From assembly GCF_900110205.1 (NCBI RefSeq), contig NZ_FOCV01000001.1:248001-312000 (forward strand): a stretch of 64,000 nucleotides of DNA. Reading direction: 5' to 3'. The notes beneath the pieces were generated by a model, which saw nothing but the letters and a program-made list of their open reading frames with translations, had not been told where the DNA came from and ran no database searches. Within the stretch, counting starts at the first letter, position 1. Each line of letters starts with the position of its first letter. Of the stretch, positions 40,866-50,193 are shown piece by piece. The DNA is from Rhizobium tibeticum. Lineage in GTDB: Bacteria > Pseudomonadota > Alphaproteobacteria > Rhizobiales > Rhizobiaceae. The position numbers and the translations under genes are program-made.

Positions 40866-41879
40866 TCAGTGGCCTCCCAGCTCGCGATTGGCACGGCGGA
40901 CGTTCCAGACCATGATCGGCGTCACGGCCAGCATGATGATCAGCGCGATGACCGCGCTTCGGCCGGAATCGCCGCCCCCCCGGAAGAGCCAGTTGAACAT
41001 CAGGTTGGCAAGCACCATCGAATTCCACTGGCCGTTGGTCATGGTCAGCACGATGTCGAACACCTTGAGCACGAGAATGGTGATCGTCGTCCAGACAACC
41101 GCGATCGAGCCCCAGACCTGCGGCACCATGATGCGCCAGAAGATCTGCCAGCCATTGGCGCCATCGATGACGGCAGCCTCGATGGTTTCCTCAGGAATGC
41201 CGCGCAGCGCTGCCGACAGAATCACCATCGCAAAGCCGGTCTGGATCCAGATGAGGATGACCATCAGGAAGAAATTGTTCCACAAGGGCACCGAGATCCA
41301 CACCTGCGGCGTCCCGCCGAACAGCTGGACGATCGCATTCAGCAGGCCGATCTGCACATCGTTGCCGCCACGATATTCGTAGATGAACTTCCAAATGACG
41401 GATGCGCCGACGAAGGAGATCGCCATCGGCATGAAGACGATGCTCTTGGCGATGTTGCCCCACCAGATGCGGTCGGTCATCACGGCGATGACGAGGCCGA
41501 AGAAGGTGCAGGCCGCCGGCACGACGGCCAGCCACAGGATGTTGTTGAAGATCGACTGGCGGAATTCGCGGTCTGTGAGAGCCCACTGATAGTTCGCCAA
41601 GCCGACGAATTTCACGCCGGAGCGGTCGTAGAAGGACAGGATCAGCGTGGCGATCACAGGATAAACAAGGTAGACGACAAGAAGGAAAAGGGCTGGCCCG
41701 ATGAACAGCCACGGCCGGATCATCGCCCGGCGGTTCAGGTTGCGCGCCGCGGAATGGATGTCGCCATCCTTCACTGGCAGCGACCAATCCAGGATCTTGT
41801 TCGAGAAATAGAAATAGGCCGAGCAGGCAAAGACCGCCACGACCACGACCCCCAAAGCGGAAACTATCTGCGACAGCAT
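40866..41879 (-). CDS. aglF: Alpha-glucoside ABC permease AglF
   Basis: A 337-residue MalF-type permease, MLSQIVSALGVVVVAVF... . Several hydrophobic helices, family segment RPWLFIGPALFLLVVYLVYP and EAA-type loop PEETIEAAVIDGANGWQIFW are visible. GGGAGGG lies 5 bases upstream of the ATG; an extension by nine codons is possible but lacks support. It works with AglG and AglK to bring in alpha-glucosides delivered by AglE. There is a 163-base gap to aglE upstream. Confidence 0.94.
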   Translation of the reverse strand: MLSQIVSALGVVVVAVFACSAYFYFSNKILDWSLPVKDGDIHSAARNLNRRAMIRPWLFIGPALFLLVVYLVYPVIATLILSFYDRSGVKFVGLANYQWALTDREFRQSIFNNILWLAVVPAACTFFGLVIAVMTDRIWWGNIAKSIVFMPMAISFVGASVIWKFIYEYRGGNDVQIGLLNAIVQLFGGTPQVWISVPLWNNFFLMVILIWIQTGFAMVILSAALRGIPEETIEAAVIDGANGWQIFWRIMVPQVWGSIAVVWTTITILVLKVFDIVLTMTNGQWNSMVLANLMFNWLFRGGGDSGRSAVIALIIMLAVTPIMVWNVRRANRELGGH

Positions 41880-42042
41880 TCGTCCCTCCCCTGCTACCCT
41901 GTCCATCCTGACGGGTTTGTGCGCTGATCGTCACATGCCCAGCGCTTTCAACGCGACAGGCAACGATGGCCGGACACTCAAAGTATCCGGCCATGCATTT
42001 CAGCCATGCCGCCGCAGCCGGCGGCACGGATGTCAGGTGAGA

Positions 42043-43404
42043 TTACTTAATGCCATCCCAGGAGCTCTGGATTTCCTTGGCGGTGTCTTCGGCCGACTTG
42101 CCGCCAACGAAATCGACCATGCCGGTCCAGAATGCACCCGCGCCGATCTTGCCCGGCATCAGGTCGGAACCGTCGAAGCGGAAGGTTGTCGCGGTCGTCA
42201 GGATCTCGCCTTCCCTCTTCATCTGGTCGTTGGCATAGGCTGCCGTGTTGACGCCCTTGTACGGCGTCAGGAAGCTTGACTGTGCCATCCAGACTTCGTG
42301 CGCGATCGGCGTCTTCAGGAACTCGACGAAGGCACGGGCGGCCTTGGAGTCCTTGGTGACGGTAACAAGCGTGCCAGCGCCCAGAACCGGCTTGCCGAGG
42401 TCGGCATGGGCCGCGTAGGTCGGCATATAGAAGAAGTCGGCATCCTGACCGAGTTTCGTCCCCTCCGGGAAGAACGACGGGATGAACGACGCCTGATGGT
42501 GCAGATAGCACTTCGGCGGCACGCCGAAGAGACCCTTCGGGCTATCGCGGAAGTCCGTTGCTGCCACGGCGGCAACGCCACCACTGACATACTTCTCGTT
42601 CTTGGCGAACGAGCCGAATTCCTCGATCGCAGCAACGACGGCCGGATCGGTGAACTTGACTTCGTTGGTGGTCCACTTGTCGTAGACGTCAGGCTTCTGC
42701 TGACGCAGCATGATGTCTTCGATCCAGTCCGTTGCCGGCCAGCCAGTTGCGCCACCGGAACCAAGGCCGATGCACCACGGCACGCCGCCATCCTTGACGA
42801 TCTGCTCCGTCAGAGCATGCAGCTCCTCCATGGTCGTCGGGACCTTGTAGCCCGCTTCCTTGAAATTCTCGGGCACGTACCAGACGAGCGATTTCACGTC
42901 GGCCTTATAAGGGAACGCATAGAAGGCTTCCTTGCCGTCCTTGCCCTTGTAGGTGCCGTAACCGACCCAGCTATCGCCGGCGCCGTAGTTGTCCTTGACC
43001 CACTTTGCATTCTCATCGCCGAGCGGCGTCAGGAAGCCCTTGCTGGCGAGATCGGCCAGAAGGCCCGGCTGCGGCAGGACCGCGATATTCGGCGGCGAAC
43101 CGGCTTGTGTGTCGATGACGATCTGCTGTTCGTAGTTTTCCGAAGACGAGTACTTGGCGTCTACACCGGTTGCTTCGGTGAAGTAGGCCAGAATGCTGCG
43201 GAAGAAGGCTTCGTCTTCGCCGCGCCAGGGCCCGAAGATCGTCATCTGCTCGCCCTTGAGATCGGCGTGCGCAGCTTTGAAATCGTCGTAGCTCTTCCAG
43301 TTGAACTTCGAATCCTGTCCCGGAGCGAACTTCAGATCGGCAGCAGACGCGGCACCGGCAAGAAGCGCCGCCGCAGCGACGCTCATCAAAAACGTCTTTC
43401 TCAT
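42043..43404 (-). CDS. aglE: Periplasmic alpha-glucoside-binding protein AglE
   Basis: A 453-residue solute-binding protein. Signal peptide MRKTFLMSVAAAALLAGAASA, then a mature domain of the sugar-binding family 1 type (MTIFGPWRGEDEAFFRSILA; VLPQPGLLADLASKG; YKADVKSLVWYVPENFKEAG). GGGAGG lies about 8 bases before the ATG. First gene of the operon, just behind a LacI-type palindrome. The 163-base gap before aglF might hold a processing or attenuation site, a usual way to raise binding-protein levels. No clear hairpin with a T run was found there. Confidence 0.95.
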   Translation of the reverse strand: MRKTFLMSVAAAALLAGAASAADLKFAPGQDSKFNWKSYDDFKAAHADLKGEQMTIFGPWRGEDEAFFRSILAYFTEATGVDAKYSSSENYEQQIVIDTQAGSPPNIAVLPQPGLLADLASKGFLTPLGDENAKWVKDNYGAGDSWVGYGTYKGKDGKEAFYAFPYKADVKSLVWYVPENFKEAGYKVPTTMEELHALTEQIVKDGGVPWCIGLGSGGATGWPATDWIEDIMLRQQKPDVYDKWTTNEVKFTDPAVVAAIEEFGSFAKNEKYVSGGVAAVAATDFRDSPKGLFGVPPKCYLHHQASFIPSFFPEGTKLGQDADFFYMPTYAAHADLGKPVLGAGTLVTVTKDSKAARAFVEFLKTPIAHEVWMAQSSFLTPYKGVNTAAYANDQMKREGEILTTATTFRFDGSDLMPGKIGAGAFWTGMVDFVGGKSAEDTAKEIQSSWDGIK

Positions 43405-43462
43405 GTGATCAACCTCCCATCACAATCCCAACCGCACTTTTGAAACCATTTTGACGCCGTTC

Positions 43463-43640
43463 CAAAGCGCTTTGACAAAAGCACTCATGTCACTTTCGGC
43501 GGAAAAGAGTCAAGCTATTTCGCGAAAAGCGCAAAAGATGCGGCCTGTTGCATCAAGGTTTCGACGCCATACCCTGGGAATATGGAGCGATTTTTCTTGA
43601 GTCAAGCGGCACAACTGCTACATAATTAAAAGCGCTTTGG
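43463..43640. promoter_or_regulatory. aglE/aglR divergent control region with two LacI-type operators
   Basis: Two operators carry the same core: CAAAGCGCTTTG (43463-43474, before aglE) and AAAGCGCTTT (43629-43638, before aglR). On the minus strand TTGACT (43508-43513) with ACATGA 17 bases away could drive aglE, with the operator just downstream. On the plus strand TTGAGT (43597-43602) and CATAAT (43621-43626) could drive aglR, with its operator at the start site. Autorepression by AglR is the natural reading. Confidence 0.75.
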
Positions 43641-43687
43641 ATGCCATTGGGAGCTGGCGACCAGTGCGAGCGGAGGAAGAATAGCAC

Positions 43688-44734
43688 GTGAATCTGAAAC
43701 AGCTATCGGAATTGCTTGGCCTGTCGCAGACAACGGTAAGCCGTGCATTGAACGGCTATCCCGAAGTCAATGAGGCGACGCGCGAGCGGGTCCTGCAAGC
43801 CGTGAAGGAGACAGGTTACCGCCCGAACAAGGCGGCACAACGGCTTGCGACCGGCAAGGCCGGGTCGATCGGCCTCGTGATGCCGACAGCTCCTGATCAC
43901 TATTCCGATGTGCACTTCGGTGAGTTCCTGACGGGTCTTGGCGAGGAAGCCGTGCGCCACGACTTTCATTTCGTCATCATGCCCGCCGATCCGAACGACG
44001 AGGTCGGCGCACTGCGCCGGCTTGCGGTCAGCGGCAATGTCGATGCGCTGTTCGTGGCCTATATGCGCGGCCACGACCCACGGCTGCCGATGCTGAAGTC
44101 GCTTTCCATGCCATTCCTCGTGCATGGCCGCTCCTTCGGGTCCGAGCCCGACTACCCCTACCTCGACATCGACAACGAGGCGGCCTTCTACGACGCGGCG
44201 CGGCTGCTGCTTCAGCTCGGGCATACGCGCTTTGCCCTGCTCAACGGACCGGGACATCTCGACTTTGCGATCCGTCGCAAGAACGGACTTGTCGCTGCGC
44301 TTTCCGAGCGGGGACTGTCGCTTCCAGAAGACTGCATGAGCCACACATCGATGACGGACGAACTTGGCCAGTCCGCGATGGAACGATTTCTACAGATGCC
44401 GGAGCCGCCGACGGCGATCCTCTGTTCCAGTACGGTGCTGGCGCTCGGCGCCATCCGCGCCGCCAATCAGGCTGGGCTCAAGCTCGGCGAGGATATCTCG
44501 CTGATCGCGCACGACGACGTTTTGCCCCATCTCAAGCCCGAGAACTTCTCTGTGCCGTTGACGACAACGCGGTCATCGCTGCGCGCCGCAGGCGTGCGCA
44601 TCGCCCAACGGCTCATCGGAACGGTGAAGCAGGACGGGCCATTTCCAGAGCAGGAACTCTGGAAAACCGAACTGATTGTCAGGGCCTCGACCGGCCCCGC
44701 TCCGCGGCAGGCTCAGAACGTCGGCGGTGTCTGA
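43688..44734 (+). CDS. aglR: LacI-family repressor AglR
   Basis: A 348-residue LacI protein with the N-terminal [23 protein letters not shown], the hinge helix ([13 protein letters not shown]) and a periplasmic-binding-type effector domain. The start is a GTG at 43688, with GGAGGAAG 8 bases upstream. It diverges from aglE and should repress the operon until an alpha-glucoside binds. Its 3' end overlaps that of the convergent folD by 22 bases. Confidence 0.95.
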   Translation: MNLKQLSELLGLSQTTVSRALNGYPEVNEATRERVLQAVKETGYRPNKAAQRLATGKAGSIGLVMPTAPDHYSDVHFGEFLTGLGEEAVRHDFHFVIMPADPNDEVGALRRLAVSGNVDALFVAYMRGHDPRLPMLKSLSMPFLVHGRSFGSEPDYPYLDIDNEAAFYDAARLLLQLGHTRFALLNGPGHLDFAIRRKNGLVAALSERGLSLPEDCMSHTSMTDELGQSAMERFLQMPEPPTAILCSSTVLALGAIRAANQAGLKLGEDISLIAHDDVLPHLKPENFSVPLTTTRSSLRAAGVRIAQRLIGTVKQDGPFPEQELWKTELIVRASTGPAPRQAQNVGGV

Positions 44735-45612
44735 CCGGCCGCGCGATGGGCGGCGATGACGGTGTTGGCCATCAGCATCGCGATGGTCATCGGGCCCACG
44801 CCACCGGGAACGGGCGTGATGACGGCGGCAACCTTGGCGGCATCTTCAAAGGCGACGTCGCCAACAAGGCGCGTTTTGCCTTCGCCCTTTTCCGGGGCAG
44901 GAATACGATTGATACCAACATCGATGACGGTGGCGCCCGGCTTCACCCAATCACTCTTGACCATCTCCGGGCGGCCGACGGCGGCCACCAGTATATCCGC
45001 GTTGCGGCAGACGGCCGGCAGATCCTTGGTGCGTGAATGAGCGATGGTCACCGTGGCGTTTGCATTGAGCAGCAGTTGCGCCATCGGCTTGCCGAACAGG
45101 TTTGAGCGGCCGATGACCACCGCGTTCAGGCCGGAAAGATCTTCGCCATGCGTGCGTCGCACGAAGACCATCGCGCCAGCCGGGGTGCAGGACACGAGGC
45201 CCGTTTCGAGGTCGCCAGTCGCAAGCTTGCCGGCATTGACGACGTGCAGACCGTCGACATCCTTTTCGGGCAAGATCGATTGGATGATCAATTCTGACTT
45301 TAGATGCTTCGGCAGCGGCAATTGGACGAGAATGCCGTGAATCGACGGATCGCTGTTCAGCGCAGTGACGAGTGCCGCCAGTTCCTCCTGCGTGGTCTCG
45401 GCCGGCAGCGTGTGCTGAACGGATTTGAATCCGCATTCCTTCGCCATCTTGCCCTTGGAGTTGACATAGGCATGGCTGGCCGGGTCGTCGCCGACGATCA
45501 CGACGGCAAGGCCCGTCTTGACACCACTTTGCTTGTCCAGCGCCGATGTCGCTGCCTTCACCGTTTCGATTACGGAAGCGGCGACCTGTTTGCCATCAAT
45601 CACTGTCGTCAA
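44713..45612 (-). CDS. folD: Bifunctional methylenetetrahydrofolate dehydrogenase/cyclohydrolase
   Basis: A 299-residue FolD that interconverts methylene-, methenyl- and formyl-tetrahydrofolate in the cytoplasm. Family motifs: [14 protein letters not shown] (catalytic Lys), [25 protein letters not shown] for the coenzyme fold, and the signature [14 protein letters not shown] near the end. I place the start at a TTG at 45612, because AGGAG lies 6 bases upstream and the protein then opens [13 protein letters not shown] like relatives; the longer frame from 45678 has no site. Complete and intact. Confidence 0.95.
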   Translation of the reverse strand: MTTVIDGKQVAASVIETVKAATSALDKQSGVKTGLAVVIVGDDPASHAYVNSKGKMAKECGFKSVQHTLPAETTQEELAALVTALNSDPSIHGILVQLPLPKHLKSELIIQSILPEKDVDGLHVVNAGKLATGDLETGLVSCTPAGAMVFVRRTHGEDLSGLNAVVIGRSNLFGKPMAQLLLNANATVTIAHSRTKDLPAVCRNADILVAAVGRPEMVKSDWVKPGATVIDVGINRIPAPEKGEGKTRLVGDVAFEDAAKVAAVITPVPGGVGPMTIAMLMANTVIAAHRAAGQTPPTF

Positions 45613-45731
45613 GACTGTCTCCTGCCCTTGCTTTCGCTCATTGTAGCGGGTGGCGCTCAGCGCGATTTGCCTGTCCACGCCCTATCCTGCCTAAAATGGC
45701 AAATGCAAGAACAATCGTGTCGCAGGCGAGG

Positions 45732-47471
45732 TCAGGACGCTATCGAACGGGTGCGCAGCCTATCGCGCATGGTGGCGAGTTCCGCGCGAATGATGTCGAC
45801 GTCCCGCGGCCCTTTGGCGGGTTCGGCCGTTGATGGCGTGCCGACATTTGGCTCCGGTGCCGGAGTGCGTAGCGATGGCTCCTTCCTTGCGGACGCAGCA
45901 AGCGTGGAGCGCGCCCTGGCAGAGACGACAGCCAGGCCGAATGCGAGCCCTGCAAGAGCGCCGAGCAGCGGCGCAAGCCAGCGCTGGTCCGCCGGCACGG
46001 CGGCGATCTGCACGCTCTTCTGCAGCTGCACGCTGCCAATACCTGGCGCAACGGCTCCGGTGGTGATCGCAGCCTCCAGGCGCAAGCGCGCCGCACTTGC
46101 CTTGTCGCGCAGCTCGGTTAGCTTCGCCAGATCGACACCCGTATCCTTGCTCTGCGCGATCAGCGCATTGCGGCGATCACTCAGCTGCCGTTTGTCGACG
46201 GTGGCTGATTTCATCTCGTCATTCGCATCGCGCAGCAGCCGACCGAGATCCTCTCCAATCGCGTCCTGCAAGCCGTCAACTTCGGCCTGCTGCGCCTGCA
46301 GCCGCGGATGGCGGGGGCCGAGATCGGCCGACAGCTGTGACAGAGACAGGTGTGCGGCCACATAGCTGTCTCGACGGTCGATGAGTGTCGGCGACATCAG
46401 GTCCGCATCCAGCGTGCCGGCAAGGACATCAGCGACCTTGGCAACCTTCAGCCGGCCCGCCTTCTCTTGCGCCGCAACGATGCGCTGCTCGGCGGCCTTC
46501 AGCTCTGCATCAATGCTTCCGATCTGTTGCTGCAGAAGGGCCGCAACCTTGACGTTGCCTTCGCCGCTCTTCTGCGTGAAAGATTCAAGCTCGAGCTGCG
46601 CCGCATCGTCCGCCTTTTGCAGCGATCCGCCTTCGGCCGGCCCAGTTGCTGCCCCTGAGCCCGTCACGACGGACGCAAGGTAGCCGGCGATGCGCGCGGA
46701 TTTTTCCGCGCTGCCCGTTGTCACCTTGAAATCGATCGTGCCGGCGTGAGGATCGGTCGCGGTGCTGATCGCGGAAACGAGCGATGCCTGTGCGCGCGAA
46801 ACAGGGTCGGCGGCTGCGCCATCGGTCGATAGCAGGTCGATAGCCACCGCTAATGCATCCGAGGAGACGCCGGAGAACTCCGGATCGCGGTCGAGTTGCA
46901 ATGCCGCAACCGTTGCTGCCATCGTAGGGGAGGAGGAAAGCCTCTTTTCGGTCGCTCTCGTGACTGCAGTGCGACTTTCGCCGGCGCCTTTGACGGCGAG
47001 TATCCCTCTCGCGCTATAGCGCGTCGGTTGAGCGGGGATCAGACTACCGCTCGCTGCACCCAGCGCACAGATGAGACCAACCATGGCAAGAGGTTTCAAA
47101 CGCCTGGATTTCGGCGCACCTTTGCCGACGGCGCGTGTCGCCTGATTGAGGCTTGCGGCCGCTTTCGTGGAACCCGTGACTTCGGACGCCGGCGCGGCCG
47201 GCAGCGGGTCGGCCGCAGCCGCCCCGACATCGTTTGCAGCTTCGAGCCGCTTGCCCAGGATCGTTTCGATGCGGCTGACAAGCGGCGGCGCTTCAGGCAC
47301 GGCATCGCGGCTCGCCCGCTGTTGCTCAAGCGCGCGCTCGATCACGCCGAGCAATTTTGCTTCCGGCGCCGGCATCGTCGCCGCGGCTTCGGACGGCCTC
47401 GCGATACGGTGGTGCCGTGCCGTCGGGGAGCGGAAGGCTTGGCTTCTCGGATTGCTGTCGTACATCGCCAC
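45732..47471 (-). CDS. Wzz/ExoP-like polysaccharide co-polymerase, without kinase domain
   Basis: A 579-residue protein. A disordered cytoplasmic N-terminus (about 1-125) precedes TM1 (about 128-146, AMVGLICALGAASGSLIP). A large periplasmic region with coiled-coil helices follows (LQLDRDPEFSG; PRHPRLQAQQAEVDGLQDAI), then TM2 near 505-525 (LLGALAGLAFGLAVVSA) and a short tail of about 50 residues. The GPRHPRLQAQ motif is typical of Wzz/ExoP proteins that set sugar-chain length. Unlike ExoP there is no C-terminal tyrosine-kinase (Walker) domain. The neighbouring glycosyltransferase is frameshifted, so the pathway may be dead or incomplete. Confidence 0.75.
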   Translation of the reverse strand: MAMYDSNPRSQAFRSPTARHHRIARPSEAAATMPAPEAKLLGVIERALEQQRASRDAVPEAPPLVSRIETILGKRLEAANDVGAAAADPLPAAPASEVTGSTKAAASLNQATRAVGKGAPKSRRLKPLAMVGLICALGAASGSLIPAQPTRYSARGILAVKGAGESRTAVTRATEKRLSSSPTMAATVAALQLDRDPEFSGVSSDALAVAIDLLSTDGAAADPVSRAQASLVSAISTATDPHAGTIDFKVTTGSAEKSARIAGYLASVVTGSGAATGPAEGGSLQKADDAAQLELESFTQKSGEGNVKVAALLQQQIGSIDAELKAAEQRIVAAQEKAGRLKVAKVADVLAGTLDADLMSPTLIDRRDSYVAAHLSLSQLSADLGPRHPRLQAQQAEVDGLQDAIGEDLGRLLRDANDEMKSATVDKRQLSDRRNALIAQSKDTGVDLAKLTELRDKASAARLRLEAAITTGAVAPGIGSVQLQKSVQIAAVPADQRWLAPLLGALAGLAFGLAVVSARARSTLAASARKEPSLRTPAPEPNVGTPSTAEPAKGPRDVDIIRAELATMRDRLRTRSIAS

Positions 47472-47590
47472 ATCTCATGCGTATGAACGGTCGAGCCGCC
47501 CGCGACTGCGGATGGTTAACCAACCTTAAATGTTCATGGCAAAGAAATGGTTAACTGGCGCCAACTCGCAGCGTGCTGCAGAGCTGCGCC

Positions 47591-48384
47591 TCACCTGGAT
47601 CGGTTCAGTATCCGTTTGCGCCGCTTCCCACCATACTGAAACACGGAGTACAGGAAAACTGCAAAGGCGAAGCCATACTGCACGCCTGCGCGCTTCGGCT
47701 CCCGCATCCAGTGGTAGGCGCGTGCAATTCCCATCATCCGTACAAGCTTTGGTGTGCGGTGGTCGGTACCCGCCACGGCACCGAATAGGTCGCCGACAGC
47801 AAGCACAAGCCGGGCCTGATCCGCCCGGATGTTCTTATGGATCCATTTTTCCTGGGATGGCGTGTCCGTTCCGACGATGAGTATGTCGAGCCATTGCCGG
47901 TCGATCTCTTTGACGATCGCCGCTCGGTCTTCCGTCTCGGCGAAGCTGTCCGAAATGATCATGAATTCATGCCACGGAGCGTGCCACCGGAACTTCGCAG
48001 CGGCCTTCCTGACCGCCTCAGGCGTGCTGCCGATGAGGCCGATACGCCGCGGGATCTCCATGAATGTCAGCAGCGCCGGTACGAAATCGGCGGCCTTCAG
48101 GCTGGCGGGAACGGCGATCCGTGCGCCACCTTCGATGCAATATCGAGACCCGGACCCTCGGGAAGCAGCAGATTTTGCGCGAGAACAGCGCGGTAGTCGC
48201 TATCGCGCAACGTCACCAGCATATTGCGCGCGTTGACAAACGAGATCGATGTCTGCCCGACCGGTATCGACAGGAGTTCATTGATGAACACGAGCGCGTC
48301 ATCCCAGCCAAGATCGCAGACCGGTAGATCGAAGATTGCACGACGCGACGACAGGACCGCGAAATTCGCGATCAGGTTCATGCC
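47591..48384 (-). pseudogene. WecG/TagA/CpsF-family glycosyltransferase, frameshifted
   Basis: Two frames in tandem give one WecG/TagA-type protein. The first (48384 to about 48090) reads FDLPVCDLGWDDALVFINEL then SISFVNARNMLVTLRDSDY and LLLPEGPGLDIASKVAHG. It stops after GSPFPPA, while the next frame continues SLKAADFVPALLTFMEIP then RRIGLIGSTPEAV, IVGTDTPSQEKWI and a hydrophobic tail. Restoring one base near 48105 (ccc-gcc) reconnects them, so a one-base loss is likely. These enzymes add an N-acetylmannosamine or glucose-type sugar to a lipid carrier. I start at 48384 (AGGAAG upstream); the open frame runs further to 48561. It may be a sequencing error. Confidence 0.8.
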
Positions 48385-48642
48385 GGCTTCCTGACGATAG
48401 TGTTTCATGCTGCATGCATCCCGAAACAGATCACATAGCCGCACCAGACGATTCAGCATCGACCAATAGCGTTCGCCTGGGAGCGCATGAAAGAATTCCA
48501 AGAACCGGAATGCCGGTGCACAGTCAGCCCATCGCCGGCACTTGTAGCAGCGCGACTTCAACTATCTCTTAGGAAAATCGCTTGAATTCCTCGCCTCGGG
48601 CGAAGGAATTGTTAACCCTCGCAGCCCGGGACAAACGCAAGA

Positions 48643-48659
48643 CGGCGCCAGAGGCGCCG
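48643..48659 (-). terminator. Possible terminator at the end of the flagellar block
   Basis: Perfect stem CGGCGCC/GGCGCCG with a 3-base loop, 21 bases after the stop of the last flagellar-linked gene. The T run on the minus strand is poor, so efficiency is uncertain. Confidence 0.4.
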
Positions 48660-48679
48660 CTTCGGGGCGATGACTAGGT

Positions 48680-49213
48680 CTACTCTGTTGCAGCCTTGTC
48701 CGACGGAGGTGCCGGGGCTACGACCTTCACGGGTTTGACCGTTTTCTTCTGCTGTCCGGAAGCATTCGCCTTGACGTCTTCCTTCGAGAGGTAGTCGAGC
48801 TGCTCCAGCATCACCTGATCGATGTAGTCTCCACCGAGATGCTGGTTGATGTCCTTCTTGATCATCTCCCGGAAAGCATTCGCATCGAAGGATTTCATGT
48901 TGGAGATGTCGACCATCTTGTTGCCGACGAGCAGCGTAAAGAGCTCGTCGGTCGTCATTTCCGTCAGCGGCAAGGACAGGTTTTTCACCGTGTCCTTGTT
49001 CATCATGAAATTCACCTTGCCGAGGAAGTAGCCGGTGACGGCGCCGTCGGCAATGATCGGCACGGTGATCGTCTCGCCCTTTACAAGCTCGAGCTGGCTT
49101 TGCTTGGAATCATCGGGAGCCGGCGCAGGAGCCGTTGCCATGTGCACCGAGAAATAGACCGATGCCAGCGTGATCGCGCAAACCCAGACACCTGTCAGAA
49201 CGAGCTTAATCAT
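48680..49213 (-). CDS. Flagellar-cluster membrane protein of unknown function
   Basis: A 177-residue protein (MIKLVLTGVWVCAITLASVY...) with one N-terminal membrane anchor (residues about 3-24) and the rest probably in the periplasm. Segments GETITVPIIADGAVTGYFLGKV and MKSFDANAFREMIKKDINQH are visible, and the C-terminus is Lys/Pro-rich. FliL has a similar plan of one N-terminal anchor and a periplasmic part, but this is not clear FliL sequence. The ATG at 49213 overlaps the stop of the gene upstream by one base (TGATG), so translation is coupled to the FlgN-like gene. Location at the end of the fliR cluster suggests a motility role. Confidence 0.65.
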   Translation of the reverse strand: MIKLVLTGVWVCAITLASVYFSVHMATAPAPAPDDSKQSQLELVKGETITVPIIADGAVTGYFLGKVNFMMNKDTVKNLSLPLTEMTTDELFTLLVGNKMVDISNMKSFDANAFREMIKKDINQHLGGDYIDQVMLEQLDYLSKEDVKANASGQQKKTVKPVKVVAPAPPSDKAATE

Positions 49214-49578
49214 CAAGCGTCACGTGCTACGAATTGCTCTTGGGAATAGGTGCCGTCGGCATCCGCATCCTGGACTGCATTCTTCAGGAGATCGGCAACG
49301 GTACGGACCGCTTCCAGATGTGCCTCGACGCGTCGTGCGTTCAGCACGAGCTTCTTCTTCAACCCGTGCAGCTGATCGAGATGCGTGGCGGCCAGCTCCT
49401 TCGGATCGGTGTCGCGGAAGAGCATCGACAGCTCATAGAGGCAGCGGCTCTTGTGTGCATTCGACACTTTGAGATCGAACTGCGGATCGTTGCCGATACG
49501 TGTATTCTCGTTGTCGATGATCATTTCAAGGCGTCCAAGAACCGATTTGATACGGTAGTCGTTCGAGATTATTTCCAT
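49213..49578 (-). CDS. FlgN-like flagellar chaperone (tentative)
   Basis: A 121-residue helical protein. The C-terminal helix NARRVEAHLEAVRTVADLLK then NAVQDADADGTYSQE resembles the end of FlgN, the export chaperone for the hook-junction proteins FlgK and FlgL, both encoded in this block. GAGGAC lies 5 bases before the ATG. It is next to the rod-binding protein gene and couples with the membrane protein downstream. The assignment rests on length, helix pattern and context only. Confidence 0.5.
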   Translation of the reverse strand: MEIISNDYRIKSVLGRLEMIIDNENTRIGNDPQFDLKVSNAHKSRCLYELSMLFRDTDPKELAATHLDQLHGLKKKLVLNARRVEAHLEAVRTVADLLKNAVQDADADGTYSQEQFVARDA

Positions 49579-49595
49579 TTTTGTCCTCGATTCTC

Positions 49596-50162
49596 TCAGG
49601 CGTCATTGGCGGACTTGTTGTCCGCAGTTGTTGTACCGAAGGTCTTGCGCTGGAACTCGTCGATCATGCTCATCGCCATATTGCGATCGTCCTGATCGGT
49701 GGAAGCGTTGGCCACCTTGCCTTCCTGCTTCTTCAGCGCATCCTGATAAAGCTGCTTGGCAATGCCGATGCCGTCACCCTTCGAAATCTCGTTGCCGAGC
49801 TGTTCGGCCATCATGCCCTTCCAGATATCACCGGTGGCACCCTTGCCGTAGACTTCTTCGCTTTCACTCGGCAGCATGTTCTTGATGAAGTTCTGCAGGA
49901 CCATCGCCTCGAACTTGCGGTAGGTTTCCGGCACCTCTTCCGTCTTGGTGCTGCGGTTCTTGCTGTCGCTCAAACCGGTCTTGCCCACTGCGCGATCGAG
50001 AATATCGACGGCCGACGTGAAGCCGTTGCCGGCTTCGGCGAGACTGTTTGCGGCAAAAGCCGCCTGGTTTGCCTTCAGTTTTTCCTGGGCTGCCTGAACC
50101 TCGAGCGGGTCCGCAGCTTTGACAACATCCAGGACCAGATCACTCGGAGGTGAAATAGCCAA
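49596..50162 (-). CDS. Rod-binding protein (FlgJ N-terminal type)
   Basis: A 188-residue protein with a rod-binding domain in its second half: YRKFEAMVLQNFIKNMLP then GDIWKGMMAEQLGNEIS, the layout of the FlgJ N-terminal domain that helps rod assembly in the periplasm. The muramidase half of enterobacterial FlgJ is absent, usual in alphaproteobacteria; a separate lytic transglycosylase is encoded near motD. I place the start at a TTG at 50162 (AGAGGA 7 bases upstream). The longer frame to 50291 would overlap the gene upstream and has no good start. Confidence 0.8.
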   Translation of the reverse strand: MAISPPSDLVLDVVKAADPLEVQAAQEKLKANQAAFAANSLAEAGNGFTSAVDILDRAVGKTGLSDSKNRSTKTEEVPETYRKFEAMVLQNFIKNMLPSESEEVYGKGATGDIWKGMMAEQLGNEISKGDGIGIAKQLYQDALKKQEGKVANASTDQDDRNMAMSMIDEFQRKTFGTTTADNKSANDA

Positions 50163-50193
50163 GTCACAATCCTCTTGATTAAGATTGTGACGA

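Noticed and set aside
42298..43443. Plus-strand open frame of 381 codons antisense to aglE, and similar frames antisense to zwf, edd, aglK and the PuuA-like gene
   Set aside because: All lie on the reverse of well-supported genes and share the Arg/Asp/Gly-rich composition expected by chance in this base composition.
47505..47570. Possible CtrA sites (TTAACC...TTAA) upstream of the Wzz-like gene
   Set aside because: The half sites are 6 bases apart rather than the consensus 7, and the full match is poor.
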